DNA of 64,000 nucleotides from Enterobacter asburiae (lineage in GTDB: Bacteria; Pseudomonadota; Gammaproteobacteria; Enterobacterales; Enterobacteriaceae): assembly GCF_008080435.1 (NCBI RefSeq), contig NZ_VRKN01000005.1:124001-188000 (forward strand), read 5' to 3'. The notes under the pieces are model-generated. The model worked only from the letters and a program-made list of their open reading frames with translations. It was not told the origin of the DNA and searched no databases. Of the stretch, positions 1-9,904 are shown one piece after another. Position 1 is the first letter of the stretch. The number at the start of each line of letters is the position of its first letter. The translations under genes and the position numbers were made by a program.

Positions 1-878
1 TCGATGGCCTGACGCCAGACTTTGGCTACCTGGCTCACGTAGGCCGGGCTGCGCTGACGACCTTCGATTTTCACCGAGGCAATATTGGCCGCCAGCAGCT
101 CCGGCAGCAGCTCCAGCGTGTTGAGGCTGGTGGGCTCCTCCAGCGCGTGGTAGCGCTCGCCGTCGACCAGATAGCGGCCTTTACACAGAGTTGGATAACC
201 GGCGTTTTCACCGTCCTGATAGCGGTCAATCAGTACCTCATTCAGGCGAGACTCCAGCCCCTGAGGGGTCTGCTGCCAGCGGACAAAGCGGGCAGGGGAG
301 CAGGCCCCGACGGTATTCGGCGATTCACCGGTTAAATAAGAGGAAAGATAGCAACGCCCTTCGGCCATGATGCACAGGCTGCCAAAGGCAAAAACTTCCA
401 GCGGCACTGGCGTGACGCGCGCGAGTTGCTTAACCTGATGAATAGAGAGCACGCGCGGCAGCACCACGCGGGCCACGTCAAAGTGTTGATGATAAAAACG
501 TACGGCCTCTTCGTTGGTGGCGGATGCCTGAACAGAGACGTGGCGCTCAATATGGGGATAGCGTTCTGCCGCATACTCAAGCATGGCGAGGTCGGCCAGG
601 ATCAGCGCATCGGCACCCAGCTGTGCTGCCATATCCACCGCGCGCTGCCAGCGGGCATAGCCGTCAGGATGAGCAAAGGTGTTGATGGCGATATGCAGTT
701 TGCGGCGGTGCTGGTGAACGAAGTTAACGGCTTCCTGAAGCTTTTTCTCCGTAAAGTTGAGGCCAGCAAAATGGCGGGCATTGGTGTCATCTTTCAGCCC
801 GATATAGACCGCATCGGCCCCATTTTCGATGGCCGCCTTAAGCGCCGGAAGATTTCCGGCAGGGCAGAGCAGCTCCAT
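1..878 (-). CDS. ubiU: UbiU, O2-independent ubiquinone hydroxylation factor (partial, C-terminus cut)
   Basis: U32-family protein (old name YhbU) that with UbiV forms the iron-sulfur complex for oxygen-independent hydroxylation in ubiquinone synthesis. The reverse strand encodes a start MELLCPAGNLPALKAAIENG and the U32 core; the four cysteine contexts that bind the 4Fe-4S cluster in E. coli UbiU are visible (GSLCIM, GRCYL, GACSPA, TLCKGR). About 292 of roughly 331 residues lie in the window; the C-terminal end and the expected downstream partner ubiV lie beyond base 1. The ATG at 878 matches the E. coli start. It is divergent from ubiT, its accessory factor, across a 211-bp gap. Near identity to E. 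coli makes the call secure. Confidence 0.96.
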   Translation of the reverse strand, partial: MELLCPAGNLPALKAAIENGADAVYIGLKDDTNARHFAGLNFTEKKLQEAVNFVHQHRRKLHIAINTFAHPDGYARWQRAVDMAAQLGADALILADLAMLEYAAERYPHIERHVSVQASATNEEAVRFYHQHFDVARVVLPRVLSIHQVKQLARVTPVPLEVFAFGSLCIMAEGRCYLSSYLTGESPNTVGACSPARFVRWQQTPQGLESRLNEVLIDRYQDGENAGYPTLCKGRYLVDGERYHALEEPTSLNTLELLPELLAANIASVKIEGRQRSPAYVSQVAKVWRQAI

Positions 879-1089
879 AATTTATCCTGATGTAGTCGAT
901 CGCAAAATTGTTAACGAGCTGGGATTTTAATTAACCCATACGCGACAATTTTTGATTTAAGGCAGCTAATGGCGTATTGATGGCACCAATAATGAGGGTT
1001 AACGGACGACGGTTTGTTGATTTACGCCGCTATGTTGCGCTTCGGATATGGCAAAATAGCAGGACTATAGATATCAGGGAGTAAAGCTC
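879..1089. promoter_or_regulatory. Divergent ubiU / ubiT promoter region
   Basis: This 211-bp AT-rich gap separates ubiU from ubiT. In E. coli both transcripts respond to Fnr. Three TTGAT half-sites are visible at 952-956, 977-981 and 1017-1021, but none has a clear ATCAA partner at the correct spacing, so Fnr control here is inferred rather than shown. Confidence 0.35.
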
Positions 1090-1614
1090 GTGCTGGATAA
1101 ACTGCGTTCACGTCTCGTACAATTTGGTCCATCAATGCTGAGCGTGCCGGTCAAGCTGGCGCCGTTCGCGCTCAAACGCCAGGTGCTGGAGCAGGTCCTG
1201 AGCTGGCAGTTCCGCCAGGCGCTGCAGGATGGCGAGCTGGAATTCCTCGAAGGCCGCTGGTTAAGCATTGAAGTGCGTGACATCGGGCTGCGCTGGTTTA
1301 CCTCCGTTGAGAATGACCAGCTGATCGTACGCGAATCCGCCGAGGCGGACGTGAGCTTTAGCGCCAACGCCAGCGATCTGCTGATGATCGCCGCGCGTAA
1401 GCAGGATCCGGATACGCTCTTCTTCCAGCGCCGTCTGGTGATTGAAGGCGACACGGAGCTGGGCCTGTACGTTAAGAATTTAATGGATGCCATTGAGCTG
1501 GAGCAGATGCCGAAAGCGCTGCGCGTGATGTTAATGCAAATGGCAGATTTTGTTGAGGCCGGGCTTAAAACCCCGCCGGACGGTAAACACACTTCAGTAG
1601 GTGAGCCATGCTGA
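1090..1614 (+). CDS. ubiT: UbiT, SCP2-domain ubiquinone biosynthesis accessory factor
   Basis: 174-residue SCP2 (sterol carrier)-domain protein, formerly YhbT, needed with UbiU and UbiV for ubiquinone synthesis without oxygen, probably by binding hydrophobic intermediates. The start is GTG at 1090, giving MLDKLRSRLVQFGPSM as in E. coli; length and the C-terminal TSVGEPC also match. Its end overlaps the ATG of yhbS by a few bases, which suggests translational coupling. It is divergent from ubiU. Confidence 0.95.
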   Translation: MLDKLRSRLVQFGPSMLSVPVKLAPFALKRQVLEQVLSWQFRQALQDGELEFLEGRWLSIEVRDIGLRWFTSVENDQLIVRESAEADVSFSANASDLLMIAARKQDPDTLFFQRRLVIEGDTELGLYVKNLMDAIELEQMPKALRVMLMQMADFVEAGLKTPPDGKHTSVGEPC

Positions 1615-2111
1615 TTCGAGTCGAAATTGGGATTGATGCGCCGGGGATCGATGCGTTGTTACGCCGCGCCTTTGCGAGCGATGCCGAAGCCCAACTGGTC
1701 CACGACCTTCGCGAAGACGGCCTGATTACGCTGGGGCTGGTTGCCACCGATGACGAAGGTCAGGTGGTGGGCTATGTTGCCTTCAGTCCGGTCATCGTTC
1801 AGGGCGAAGATCTGCAGTGGGTAGGCATGGCACCGCTTGCGGTAGATGAAAGCTATCGCGGGCAGGGGCTGGCACGTCAGCTGGTCTATGAAGGGCTGGA
1901 CTCGCTCAATGAGTTTGGCTATGCCGCTGTGGTAACGCTGGGCGATCCAGCGTTCTATGGCCGATTGGGCTTTGAGCAGGCCGCGCATTACGATCTGCGC
2001 TGCCGCTGGCCGGATACGGAATCCGCTTTCCAGGTCCATCGTCTGGCGGACGATGCGCTCAACGGCGTCAATGGTCTGGTCGAGTACCACGACCATTTCA
2101 ATCGCTTTTAA
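1608..2111 (+). CDS. yhbS: YhbS, GNAT-family N-acetyltransferase
   Basis: 167-residue GNAT acetyltransferase. The acetyl-CoA binding region [20 protein letters not shown] (about residues 74-93) carries the RGxGxA-type pyrophosphate loop, and the C-terminal [11 protein letters not shown] is typical of the YhbS group. The substrate is unknown. The ATG lies inside the end of ubiT, so the two are probably one transcript. Its stop runs 14 bp into the convergent end of yhbQ. Confidence 0.92.
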   Translation: MLIRVEIGIDAPGIDALLRRAFASDAEAQLVHDLREDGLITLGLVATDDEGQVVGYVAFSPVIVQGEDLQWVGMAPLAVDESYRGQGLARQLVYEGLDSLNEFGYAAVVTLGDPAFYGRLGFEQAAHYDLRCRWPDTESAFQVHRLADDALNGVNGLVEYHDHFNRF

Positions 2112-2385
2112 TCAGGCTCTCGCGTAGCGCCTCAAAGGAGCCGTCTCCGGTCACGAGGCGCTCTTTCTGGCGCTTCGTCAGCTGCTTGATGCGGTATTCC
2201 AGCCTGAGCGCCAGCGATCGGTCGCCCACCGCGGCTGAAAATGCCAGTTGCAGTTCCCCTTTACCCCGCAGTGCCTTTGCCCCTTTCCCCGTTTGATGTT
2301 GTAAAAAACGCCGCGCCACATCGGTGGTGATCCCGGTGTAGAGTGCGTTATCAGCGGTTCGGATAAGATAGAGAAACCAGCACAC
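2098..2385 (-). CDS. yhbQ: YhbQ, GIY-YIG nuclease superfamily protein
   Basis: Small single-domain GIY-YIG protein of about 95 residues with the pattern [19 protein letters not shown] near the N-terminus; E. coli YhbQ has been reported to act on DNA. I chose the GTG at 2385 (GTG-Cys-Trp-Phe) because the E. coli protein starts four residues before the same WFLYLIRT motif. The longer ATG reading from 2451 would overlap the start of divergent yhbP and has no conserved N-terminus. No strong ribosome binding site is seen before the GTG, so the exact start is uncertain. The 3' end overlaps yhbS by 14 bp. Confidence 0.85.
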   Translation of the reverse strand: MCWFLYLIRTADNALYTGITTDVARRFLQHQTGKGAKALRGKGELQLAFSAAVGDRSLALRLEYRIKQLTKRQKERLVTGDGSFEALRESLIKSD

Positions 2386-2441
2386 GGTAAACAGATTCAG
2401 TATGTTAAGGTGAACGCACCATAGCATGAGAGAGAACGAAA

Positions 2442-2876
2442 ATGGAAACACTGGCCGCCATTAACCGCTGGCTGGCGAAGCAGCATGTTGTCACCTGGTG
2501 CGTCTATGACGAGGGGGAGATGTGGTGCGCAAACGCGTTTTACTACTACGACCCTGAGCGCGTGGCTTTTTATGTCATGAGTGAAGACAAAACGCGTCAT
2601 GCGCAGATGACCGGCCAGCAGGCAAAGGTGGCAGGCACGGTGAATGGTCAACCGAAAACGGTCGCGCTGATCCGCGGCGTACAGTTCAAAGGGGAGATCC
2701 GTCGTCTGGACGGCGAAGAGAGCGACGCGCGCCGTAAGCACTATACGCGCCGCTTTCCCGTTGCCGCTGCGCTAAAAGCCCCGGTGTGGGAAATCCGCCT
2801 CGATGAGCTGAAATTTACCGACAACACCCTGGGCTTTGGCAAGAAGCTGCACTGGTTACGCGCCGAGCAGGCGTAG
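2442..2876 (+). CDS. yhbP: YhbP, UPF0306 / PNPOx-like flavin-fold protein
   Basis: 144-residue protein of the YhbP (UPF0306) family, with a pyridoxamine-phosphate-oxidase-like split barrel. It begins [20 protein letters not shown] and ends in the family motif [13 protein letters not shown]. coli YhbP has 147 residues. Function unknown. It is divergent from yhbQ, and its last 21 bp overlap the convergent 3' end of yhbO. Confidence 0.92.
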   Translation: METLAAINRWLAKQHVVTWCVYDEGEMWCANAFYYYDPERVAFYVMSEDKTRHAQMTGQQAKVAGTVNGQPKTVALIRGVQFKGEIRRLDGEESDARRKHYTRRFPVAAALKAPVWEIRLDELKFTDNTLGFGKKLHWLRAEQA

Positions 2877-3374
2877 CGCTTCGCGGTTAAACGCCGGGAG
2901 ATCGTCCGGGGTTCGGCTGGTGATCAGCTGGTCTTTGTCGTTGACCACCTCCTGATCGTAAAACTCGGCCCCCGCATTTTTCAGATCGATAACGATCGGT
3001 TTCACAGCGGTCAGCTTACGTCCGCGGACCACTTCTGCGCTGATGAGCAGCTGCGGGCCGTGACAGATGGCAAAGACCGGTTTGCCGGTAGAGACAAAGT
3101 CCCGGGTGAAGGTCACGAAGCGCTCGTCCCCGCGCAGGGAATCCGGGGAATGGCCGCCGGGTAACAGCAGAGCGTCGAAATCTGAGGGGCTAACGTTATC
3201 AATGGTCTCATCAATGGTCACGGTCGCCTCGCCCTTATGGCCTGTCACCGTTTTGCCCGCTTCTTTCTCAATGGTGATGACCTCATGTCCCGCCTTGCGG
3301 AACGCCTCGGCGGGAGAGGTGAATTCTGAATCTTCAAACTCGTCGGTAATCAAGACTGCGATTTTCTTGCCCAT
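2856..3374 (-). CDS. yhbO: YhbO, DJ-1/PfpI-family stress protein (protein/nucleotide deglycase)
   Basis: 172-residue cytoplasmic DJ-1/PfpI protein. The nucleophile elbow AICHGPQLL places the reactive cysteine at residue 104 beside His105, and LLPGGHSPD is also family-typical. E. coli YhbO protects against oxidative, heat and acid stress; deglycase activity on methylglyoxal adducts has been reported but disputed. Length equals the E. coli protein. It is convergent with yhbP. Confidence 0.93.
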   Translation of the reverse strand: MGKKIAVLITDEFEDSEFTSPAEAFRKAGHEVITIEKEAGKTVTGHKGEATVTIDETIDNVSPSDFDALLLPGGHSPDSLRGDERFVTFTRDFVSTGKPVFAICHGPQLLISAEVVRGRKLTAVKPIVIDLKNAGAEFYDQEVVNDKDQLITSRTPDDLPAFNREALRLLGA

Positions 3375-3502
3375 GCTTCCTCCGTTGTTTTGGCTTCAGA
3401 CTGATTTTTCTCCGCTTGTGGTAAATACTTACCTGTAACAGACTTCTAAGTGTGGTCGACGACGCTGAGTTCGCAAACGGACAATTCTGTAAAGGGGATA
3501 AG

Positions 3503-4147
3503 ATGAGTCAGGTATTGATTACGGGTGCTACCGGGTTAGTGGGCGATCATCTGCTGCGGCTGCTGATTCAGGATCGCCGCGTGAACTACATCGCCGCCCC
3601 GACGCGTCGACCGCTGGCGGACTTATCTGGCGTCTTTAATCCGCACGATCTTCAGCTGACGGATGCGCTGGCGCAGGTGCAGGATCCCATTGATATCGCC
3701 TTTTGCTGTCTGGGCACCACGCGGCGGGAGGCGGGCAGCAAAGAGGCATTTATCCATGCCGACTATACGCTGGTGGTGGACACTGCGCTCACGGCGAAAA
3801 AGCTGGGGGCCAGACATTTTCTGGTGGTCAGCGCGCTCGGCGCCAATGCCGGATCGCTTTTCTTCTACAACAAGGTGAAGGGCAAGATGGAGGATGCACT
3901 GATTGCGCAGAAATGGGAGCAGCTGACGATTGTGCGCCCTTCGATGCTGATCGGCCACCGGGATGAACGCCGATTTAACGAGTCGATACTGGCCCCGCTG
4001 TTTCGGATCCTTCCCGGCAACTGGAAATCCATCGAGGCGCGGGATGTCGCCCGCGCGATGTTAAAAGAGGGACTGGCCCCGTCGAAAGCGGGCGTAAACA
4101 TTATCCCCTCGGCAAAACTGCGTGAAATCGCGCAGGGCGAGGCGTAA
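3503..4147 (+). CDS. yraR: YraR, putative NAD(P)-binding Rossmann-fold oxidoreductase
   Basis: 214-residue protein with an N-terminal dinucleotide-binding loop [11 protein letters not shown] and a short SDR-like core ([30 protein letters not shown] with the Tyr-x3-Lys pair). The substrate is unknown. The start is the ATG at 3503 with GGGGAT upstream, matching E. coli [11 protein letters not shown]; an upstream in-frame ATG at 3452 lacks support. yraQ follows after 40 bp on the same strand. Confidence 0.9.
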   Translation: MSQVLITGATGLVGDHLLRLLIQDRRVNYIAAPTRRPLADLSGVFNPHDLQLTDALAQVQDPIDIAFCCLGTTRREAGSKEAFIHADYTLVVDTALTAKKLGARHFLVVSALGANAGSLFFYNKVKGKMEDALIAQKWEQLTIVRPSMLIGHRDERRFNESILAPLFRILPGNWKSIEARDVARAMLKEGLAPSKAGVNIIPSAKLREIAQGEA

Positions 4148-4187
4148 ACTCCCCCGGCTAATAACCTAATACTCTCCGGGGAATGCT

Positions 4188-5225
4188 ATGACTGGTCAGT
4201 CTTCATCTCAGGCGGCAACACCTGTTCAATGGTGGAAGCCCGCACTCTTCTTTCTCGTGGTCATTGTTGGCCTCTGGTATGTGAAATGGCAGCCGTACTA
4301 CGGTAAAGCCTTCACCGCCGCTGAAACGCACAGCATCGGTAAATCTATTCTCGCGCAGGCCGATTCCAGCCCGCTTCATGCGGCGTGGGATTATGCCATG
4401 GTCTACTTCCTTGCCGTCTGGAAGGCTGCCGTCTTAGGCGTGATCCTGGGTTCACTGATTCAGGTGCTGATCCCGCGTAACTGGCTGGTAAAAACCCTCG
4501 GACAGCCGCGCTTTCAGGGCACGCTGTTGGGCACGATTTTCTCCCTGCCGGGCATGATGTGCTCCTGCTGTGCCGCGCCTGTGGCTGCAGGGATGCGTCG
4601 TCAGCGCGTGTCGATGGGCGGCGCGCTGGCGTTCTGGATGGGGAACCCGCTGCTCAACCCGGCAACGCTGGTGTTTATGGGCTTTGTGCTGGGCTGGCAT
4701 TTTGCCGCGATCCGCCTGGTTGCGGGTCTGGTGACGGTGTTGGTGGTAGCGACGCTGGTGCAACATATGGTGAAGGACAACGCGCCTGAGTCTGCGTCTG
4801 TAGAGCTGGACATCAGCGAGCCGCAGGGCGGATTCTTCGCCCGCTGGGGTAAAGCGCTGTGGCAGCTATTCTGGAGCACCATCCCGGTCTATATCCTGGC
4901 GGTACTGGTTCTGGGCGCGGCGCGCGTCTGGCTCTTCCCGCATGCGGATGGCGCTATCGACAACACGCTGATGTGGGTCATTGCGATGGCCGTTGCAGGC
5001 TGCCTGTTTGTGATCCCAACGGCGGCGGAGATCCCGATTGTTCAGACCATGATGCTGGCCGGTATGGGCACCGCACCGGCGCTGGCACTGCTGATTACGC
5101 TGCCGGCGATCAGCCTGCCGTCGCTTATCATGCTGCGTAAGTCGTTCCCGGCGAAAGCGCTGTGGCTGACCGCAGGGCTGGTGGCGTTGAGCGGGGTGAT
5201 GGTGGGGAGTATTGCGTTGATGTAA
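4188..5225 (+). CDS. yraQ: YraQ, DUF318/UPF0718-family permease
   Basis: 345-residue polytopic inner-membrane protein of the predicted permease family PF03773. Eight or more hydrophobic segments are readable, and a Cys-rich MMCSCCAAPVAAGMRR motif (about residues 123-138) and GNPLLNPATLVF resemble the metal- or metalloid-linked permeases of this family. Transported substrate unknown. Length agrees with E. coli YraQ. It runs in the same direction as yraR. Confidence 0.9.
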   Translation: MTGQSSSQAATPVQWWKPALFFLVVIVGLWYVKWQPYYGKAFTAAETHSIGKSILAQADSSPLHAAWDYAMVYFLAVWKAAVLGVILGSLIQVLIPRNWLVKTLGQPRFQGTLLGTIFSLPGMMCSCCAAPVAAGMRRQRVSMGGALAFWMGNPLLNPATLVFMGFVLGWHFAAIRLVAGLVTVLVVATLVQHMVKDNAPESASVELDISEPQGGFFARWGKALWQLFWSTIPVYILAVLVLGAARVWLFPHADGAIDNTLMWVIAMAVAGCLFVIPTAAEIPIVQTMMLAGMGTAPALALLITLPAISLPSLIMLRKSFPAKALWLTAGLVALSGVMVGSIALM

Positions 5226-5262
5226 AAAAAAGCCCGGTGGCGCTAGCGCCTACCGGGCCTAC
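5224..5262 (-). terminator. REP-like hairpin acting as dolP terminator
   Basis: A strong inverted repeat (arms 5232-5243 and 5246-5258, GCCCGGT...ACCGGGC) of the REP type lies between the convergent genes yraQ and dolP. Read on the minus strand the stem is followed by eight T residues, a good intrinsic terminator for dolP. Confidence 0.75.
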
Positions 5263-5275
5263 AGTCAGGTGTGGA

Positions 5276-5851
5276 TTACTTAATGTAAGTAAACGCGGTG
5301 GTGACGTGCTTCACGCCGCTCACCCGGCTGGCGATATCGGCCGCCGCTTTCCCTTCACGGTCGGTCACCAGACCCAGCAGGAACACTTCGCCGTTTTCAG
5401 TCGTCACTTTCACGTTGGAGGATTTCACCTGGTCCGAGCCCAACAGCTGGGAACGCACTTTGGTGGTGATCCAGGTATCGGAAGAGGCGTCACCCAGGCC
5501 AATTGGCTTGCCCTGACGCACTTCGTTAAACACCTCTGTTGTCCCTTCAACGCCCATCGCAATCTGTTTCGCGCGAGAGGCGAGCTCCAGATTCGGGGCC
5601 TGGCCTGCCAGCAGCACTTTGCCCTGATAAGCCGTCACGTTGATACGCGCTTCTTTCTTGATCTGTTCGTCTTTCGACAGCGCACTGTTGACGCGCAGTT
5701 CCAGCGTACCGTCATCCACCTGCGTCCCCACAGTGCGTGGATCGGTTGCCGCTTTGGTGCCTACCGCCGCAGTACCCACAACGGCCGCTGCGATACATCC
5801 CTGAAGCAGTAATGCAGACATAAGGACTGCGAGGGTCGATAAAGCCTTCAT
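5276..5851 (-). CDS. dolP: DolP, outer-membrane lipoprotein with two BON domains
   Basis: 191-residue lipoprotein (old name YraP) that supports outer-membrane integrity at division sites and near the BAM complex. The signal MKALSTLAVLMSALLLQGC ends in a lipobox with the lipidated Cys at residue 19. Two BON domains follow (about 45-115 and 120-190; VTAYQGKVLLAGQ and VTTENGEVFLLG). Regulation by sigma-E is known in E. coli. The stop codon of diaA lies about 10 bp upstream on the same strand, so the two may be co-transcribed. Confidence 0.96.
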   Translation of the reverse strand: MKALSTLAVLMSALLLQGCIAAAVVGTAAVGTKAATDPRTVGTQVDDGTLELRVNSALSKDEQIKKEARINVTAYQGKVLLAGQAPNLELASRAKQIAMGVEGTTEVFNEVRQGKPIGLGDASSDTWITTKVRSQLLGSDQVKSSNVKVTTENGEVFLLGLVTDREGKAAADIASRVSGVKHVTTAFTYIK

Positions 5852-5860
5852 AAGAACTCC

Positions 5861-6451
5861 TTAATCATCCTGGTGAGGGAAAAGCGTGTTATCGATCAAA
5901 TCACATAAGCAGTTCACCGTGAGCATATGCATTTCCTGAATACGTGCGCTCCGGTGAGAAGGAATGCGGATTTCCACATCCTGCGGCCCAAGCAGACCCG
6001 CCAGCTCACCACCGTCATAGCCGGTTAAGGCCACGATTGTCATGTCGCGGGTGACGGCGGCTTCAACGGCTTTGACAATGTCCCGGCTATTGCCGCGCGT
6101 GGAGATGGCCAGCAGCACATCTCCGGCGTGACCCAGGGCTCGCACCTGCTTTGCGTAAATTTCGTCATGCAGACGATCGTTAGCAATCGCCGTTAAGACC
6201 ACATTATCGGTATTAAGTGCAATGGCAGGTAAACTTGGGCGTTCTGTTTCAAAGCGATTGATCATGCTGGCAGCAAAATGCTGTGCGTTGGCGGCTGACG
6301 TGCCGTTGCCACAACAGAGGATTTTGTTGCCATTAAGCAGGGATTGCACCAGCGTCATTGCGGCACGCGAGATAGCATCCGGAAGGGCTTCCGCCGCGGC
6401 AATCTGAGTCTGGATGCTTTCTGTGAAGCACACTTTAATTCTTTCGAGCAC
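5861..6451 (-). CDS. diaA: DiaA, DnaA initiator-associating factor
   Basis: 196-residue SIS-domain protein that binds DnaA as a tetramer and promotes timely initiation at oriC. The SIS core is clear: [20 protein letters not shown] around residues 47-66 and [12 protein letters not shown] further on. Same length as E. coli. It sits in the conserved order lpoA-yraN-diaA-dolP on the minus strand, 21 bp downstream of yraN. Confidence 0.96.
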   Translation of the reverse strand: MLERIKVCFTESIQTQIAAAEALPDAISRAAMTLVQSLLNGNKILCCGNGTSAANAQHFAASMINRFETERPSLPAIALNTDNVVLTAIANDRLHDEIYAKQVRALGHAGDVLLAISTRGNSRDIVKAVEAAVTRDMTIVALTGYDGGELAGLLGPQDVEIRIPSHRSARIQEMHMLTVNCLCDLIDNTLFPHQDD

Positions 6452-6472
6452 GTTATCCCTTTTAAATCTTAA

Positions 6473-6868
6473 TTATGCGTCTTCGCCAAAAGCGTTTTTA
6501 AGCCATTCGATCTCATTTCCGGTGAAGGCTATCACATCGAACCGGCAATCCACAGTATCAAAGCTCCCATTATGGCGGGCAAGCCACAAGTGGGCAGTCT
6601 GTAATAATTTATGTTGTTTGGCGAGCGTCACGCTGGCGGCAGCACCGCCAAAACGGGAGGACTGTCGAAAGCGGACTTCTACAAACACGATGACCTGACC
6701 GTCTTTCATGATCAGATCAATTTCGCCACCGCGCCCGCGGACGTTAGCGGCGATAAAGCGCAATCCTTTGCCTTCAAGCCAGCGACGCGCCTTTAACTCC
6801 CACGCATCGCCGGTCTCTTTACGGCTTAACTGGCCGGGACGATTTGCCCCTGCTGGTATTTGAGCCAT
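6473..6868 (-). CDS. yraN: YraN, UPF0102 endonuclease-fold protein
   Basis: 131-residue UPF0102 protein with the restriction-endonuclease-like core ([32 protein letters not shown]) in which Asp and Glu-x-Lys/Arg residues resemble nuclease metal ligands. Biochemical role unsettled. The first 43 bp overlap the 3' end of lpoA in another frame, an arrangement that points to translational coupling. Confidence 0.93.
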   Translation of the reverse strand: MAQIPAGANRPGQLSRKETGDAWELKARRWLEGKGLRFIAANVRGRGGEIDLIMKDGQVIVFVEVRFRQSSRFGGAAASVTLAKQHKLLQTAHLWLARHNGSFDTVDCRFDVIAFTGNEIEWLKNAFGEDA

Positions 6869-8973
6869 GATAACTTCCTGTTGATGACGCAGTCCTGAGT
6901 TGCGGTCAGATCGCCGGTGTTGCCGTTAAGCTCAAAGCCCGGTACCTGACGCATCTGGGTAAAGTGGTTCGCCAGCGCCCATGCATCGACACCCATCGCA
7001 TACAGACGCGCCAGCGAGTAATCGTTACGTACGGTACTCAGCGCCTGCTGCATCAGCGCCGGGTTGCTGCCTGCCAGCATCGGGATTTCACTGTACTGCA
7101 GACCGTCCATTTCCAGACGGAAATCCGGGCCTGCGGTGCCCTGCGCGCTGCGTGAGCTGGCGTAGAGGGTTGCGCCACTCTGGCTGCCGTTACGCATCGC
7201 GATCATCGGTTTGATAAAGGCGATCTCCTGCGGCGTGGCAACGATATAGGCCGCATCCACTTTACCGCCACCGCTAATCTGCGCGTCGGTAGGTGGGGCA
7301 GGGATCGTCAGGCCGCCAATCGTCACGCCCTGCTGCTGTGGCAGGCTCGCGGTGACAGGACTACCGTTAAGCGCGATACCCGCTCCACCGTTGACGCCAG
7401 CGCGCAGTTCAGAGACGGAACCGAATTTCTGCTGCAGCACCACGCCGCCGCCCAGCTTCTGCCACTCATCGGCAAAAGCATTGGCCACGCGATCGCCCAG
7501 CGCGCTGCGTGGGATGAGCAGCAGCGGAGCCTGTTTACCCTGCTCGTGAATATGACGCGCCGCATCGCGGGCTTCATCTTCAGGGGAAAGCGCGAAGTAG
7601 CAAATATTGGCCCGGTTCTGAACCTGCTCAGGCTGGTTGAGTGCCAGCACGTTCAGCGTGGTATTGCTCTTCATCAGCTCTTCCACGTTGTTTTTCAACA
7701 GCGGACCGACAACGATGCTTGCACCGTCCTGTTGAACCTGCGCCAGAACCTGATCAAGCGGTTGCGAGCTGGTGTCGTAGATTTTCAACTCAGCGCCCGG
7801 GTTGGCGCTGGTGGTTGCCACGGCCTGCGGCTGCGCAGCAGGTTGGGCTGCGGGTTGTGCAGGCTGCTGTTGAGGCTGTTCTGCCGTTGTGCCAGGAGCA
7901 GGTGCCGCTTGCGTCTCGGCCGGAGCCTGGGTCGCAGGTGCTGCTGTAGCCGGCGGCGTCGTCGGAGCCGTCACCGGGTTTTGCATCGTACCTTGCGCTG
8001 GAGCTTGTGCCGTGGTCAGGTCGCTGGTCTCTGCTGCTGACGGGCTGACAACATCATTCACGTTAGCCGCCTGGGCCGCCTGCGCGGGAACTGCGCTGCC
8101 GGTTACCGACGCAGTGCCGTTTTTCGCTGCTTCAAAGCCCTGCTGAATGGTACGGCCGAACACCGCCGCCTGGCCGTTGAGCGGCAGAAGCAGGGCGATT
8201 TTGCTGGTCGAGGCGGGCTTAAAGTTCTGCACGTTCACCAACTGGGTTGGCAGCATTTTCGCACCCGGGTTTTGCGGGTAGCGTGTCTGCCAGTCCGTAA
8301 TACCGGCCTTCAACATTTTTGGATCGCTGCGGTTGTTAAACCACATCTGCTGCAGATCCAGCCAGCCCTGCAGGACGTTTTCATCGGCGTTGATGACCAG
8401 TGCCTGCGCCTGTTCCTGGGTCATAGAGGCAAGCGCTTGCCAGGTGGCATCAATATTTTTCTGCTTATCGGCACCGCCGAGCAGCGGCTCTTGCGCGACG
8501 AGGGCGCGGAGCAGCGTCAGGGAAGGACGCCCCTGCTCTGCGGTAATGCCCGCCTGCCAGAAGCGAGCCTGCTGATTTTTATCCAGCGCGCTCACGTCAA
8601 TGTCACCGAGGATCTTCTTCGCGGCGGCGTAATCTTTCAACGCGACTTTCAGCTCGGCAGAGAGCAGGCTCTGCTCACGACGCTGGGTGTCGTTAAGATC
8701 TTTCGGCAACTGGTTAAACAGTTCGGCAGCCTGCTGGGTTTTACCTTCTTTCAGCAGTGCACGAATGGCGAGTAATTGCCAGTTGGTCTTGGTATCATTT
8801 GAACTCTGCGACATTTGTTGCAGATAAAAGCCAGAATCAGCCTGAGCAGAACCCTGAAGATGGGCGGTGCTCTGGTCAGGTGCCTGGGTGCCACAGCCTG
8901 CAAAGATCAGGGCTGCCAGCAGAAGCGGCACGCTGCGCGTGGCTTTTTTTCGAAGAAACGTTAACGGTACCAT
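6826..8973 (-). CDS. lpoA: LpoA, outer-membrane lipoprotein activator of PBP1a
   Basis: 715-residue lipoprotein that reaches from the outer membrane to stimulate the peptidoglycan synthase PBP1A (MrcA). The ATG at 8973 gives a lipoprotein signal ending in [11 protein letters not shown]; the upstream ATG at 9036 would add 21 unconserved residues ahead of the signal and overlap rsmI. The N-terminal TPR-like domain runs to about residue 255, followed by a low-complexity Pro/Ala/Gln-rich linker (roughly 300-405) and a C-terminal substrate-binding-protein-like domain ([20 protein letters not shown]). The linker is longer and more repetitive than in E. coli (678 residues). Divergent from rsmI. Confidence 0.95.
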   Translation of the reverse strand: MVPLTFLRKKATRSVPLLLAALIFAGCGTQAPDQSTAHLQGSAQADSGFYLQQMSQSSNDTKTNWQLLAIRALLKEGKTQQAAELFNQLPKDLNDTQRREQSLLSAELKVALKDYAAAKKILGDIDVSALDKNQQARFWQAGITAEQGRPSLTLLRALVAQEPLLGGADKQKNIDATWQALASMTQEQAQALVINADENVLQGWLDLQQMWFNNRSDPKMLKAGITDWQTRYPQNPGAKMLPTQLVNVQNFKPASTSKIALLLPLNGQAAVFGRTIQQGFEAAKNGTASVTGSAVPAQAAQAANVNDVVSPSAAETSDLTTAQAPAQGTMQNPVTAPTTPPATAAPATQAPAETQAAPAPGTTAEQPQQQPAQPAAQPAAQPQAVATTSANPGAELKIYDTSSQPLDQVLAQVQQDGASIVVGPLLKNNVEELMKSNTTLNVLALNQPEQVQNRANICYFALSPEDEARDAARHIHEQGKQAPLLLIPRSALGDRVANAFADEWQKLGGGVVLQQKFGSVSELRAGVNGGAGIALNGSPVTASLPQQQGVTIGGLTIPAPPTDAQISGGGKVDAAYIVATPQEIAFIKPMIAMRNGSQSGATLYASSRSAQGTAGPDFRLEMDGLQYSEIPMLAGSNPALMQQALSTVRNDYSLARLYAMGVDAWALANHFTQMRQVPGFELNGNTGDLTATQDCVINRKLSWLKYQQGQIVPAS

Positions 8974-9035
8974 ACTGTATCCAGTGATTTTTTTTACGCA
9001 ATGCTCAATATTAAATCGGCAATACGGACGAAACA

Positions 9036-9899
9036 ATGAAACAACACGAAACGGCAGATAATTCTCAAGGCCAGCTTTATATTGTACCTACTCCTATCGG
9101 GAATTTGTCTGATATTACCCAACGTGCGCTCACTGTACTGCAAGCTGTTGATTTAATTGCTGCTGAAGATACCCGCCACACTGGCCTACTGCTGCAACAT
9201 TTCGCGATTAACGCCCGTTTGTTTGCTCTGCACGATCACAATGAGCAACAAAAAGCCGAAACGCTGGTGGCGAAGCTGAAAGAGGGGCAGAACATTGCGC
9301 TGGTCTCCGACGCCGGGACGCCGCTGATCAACGATCCTGGCTATCACCTGGTGCGTACCTGTCGCGAAGCCGGTATTCGCGTTGTGCCGCTGCCGGGTCC
9401 GTGCGCCGCGATTGCTGCGTTAAGTGCCGCAGGTCTGCCGTCCGACCGTTTCTGCTATGAAGGTTTCCTGCCTGCCAAATCCAAAGGCCGTCGCGACGTG
9501 TTAAAAGAACTGGAAGCGGAACCGCGCACCCTGATTTTTTACGAATCCACTCATCGCCTGCTGGAAAGTCTGGAAGACATGGTGACCGTCTGGGGCGAAG
9601 CCCGCTACGTGGTGCTGGCGCGCGAGCTGACCAAAACCTGGGAAACCATCCACGGCGCGCCGGTGGGCGAACTGCTGGCGTGGGTGAAGGAAGACGAAAA
9701 TCGCCGCAAGGGTGAAATGGTGCTGATTGTCGAAGGACATAAGGCGCAGGAAGACGCGCTGCCTGCCGACGCGCTGCGCACGCTGGCGCTGCTGCAGGCG
9801 GAACTGCCGCTGAAGAAAGCGGCAGCATTAGCGGCGGAGATCCACGGTGTGAAAAAGAATGCGCTCTATAAGTATGCGCTGGAGCAGCAGGGGGAGTAA
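9036..9899 (+). CDS. rsmI: RsmI, 16S rRNA (cytidine-1402 2'-O) methyltransferase
   Basis: 287-residue SAM-dependent methyltransferase of the tetrapyrrole-methylase fold, which with RsmH makes m4Cm1402 in the ribosomal P site. Motifs visible: [18 protein letters not shown] at the N-terminus, [24 protein letters not shown] and PLPGPCAAI. Length and sequence match E. coli. It is divergent from lpoA and is followed after only 5 bp by the Fic gene, so the two probably share a transcript here. Confidence 0.96.
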   Translation: MKQHETADNSQGQLYIVPTPIGNLSDITQRALTVLQAVDLIAAEDTRHTGLLLQHFAINARLFALHDHNEQQKAETLVAKLKEGQNIALVSDAGTPLINDPGYHLVRTCREAGIRVVPLPGPCAAIAALSAAGLPSDRFCYEGFLPAKSKGRRDVLKELEAEPRTLIFYESTHRLLESLEDMVTVWGEARYVVLARELTKTWETIHGAPVGELLAWVKEDENRRKGEMVLIVEGHKAQEDALPADALRTLALLQAELPLKKAAALAAEIHGVKKNALYKYALEQQGE

Positions 9900-9904
9900 T
9901 CCAA

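Noticed and set aside
952..1021. Full Fnr boxes in the ubiU-ubiT gap
   Set aside because: Only TTGAT half-sites occur; no ATCAA partner sits at the required four-base spacing.
5162..5812. 216-residue reading frame on the plus strand over dolP
   Set aside because: It is antisense to dolP, starts inside yraQ and has no recognisable domain; the dolP lipoprotein on the other strand is certain.
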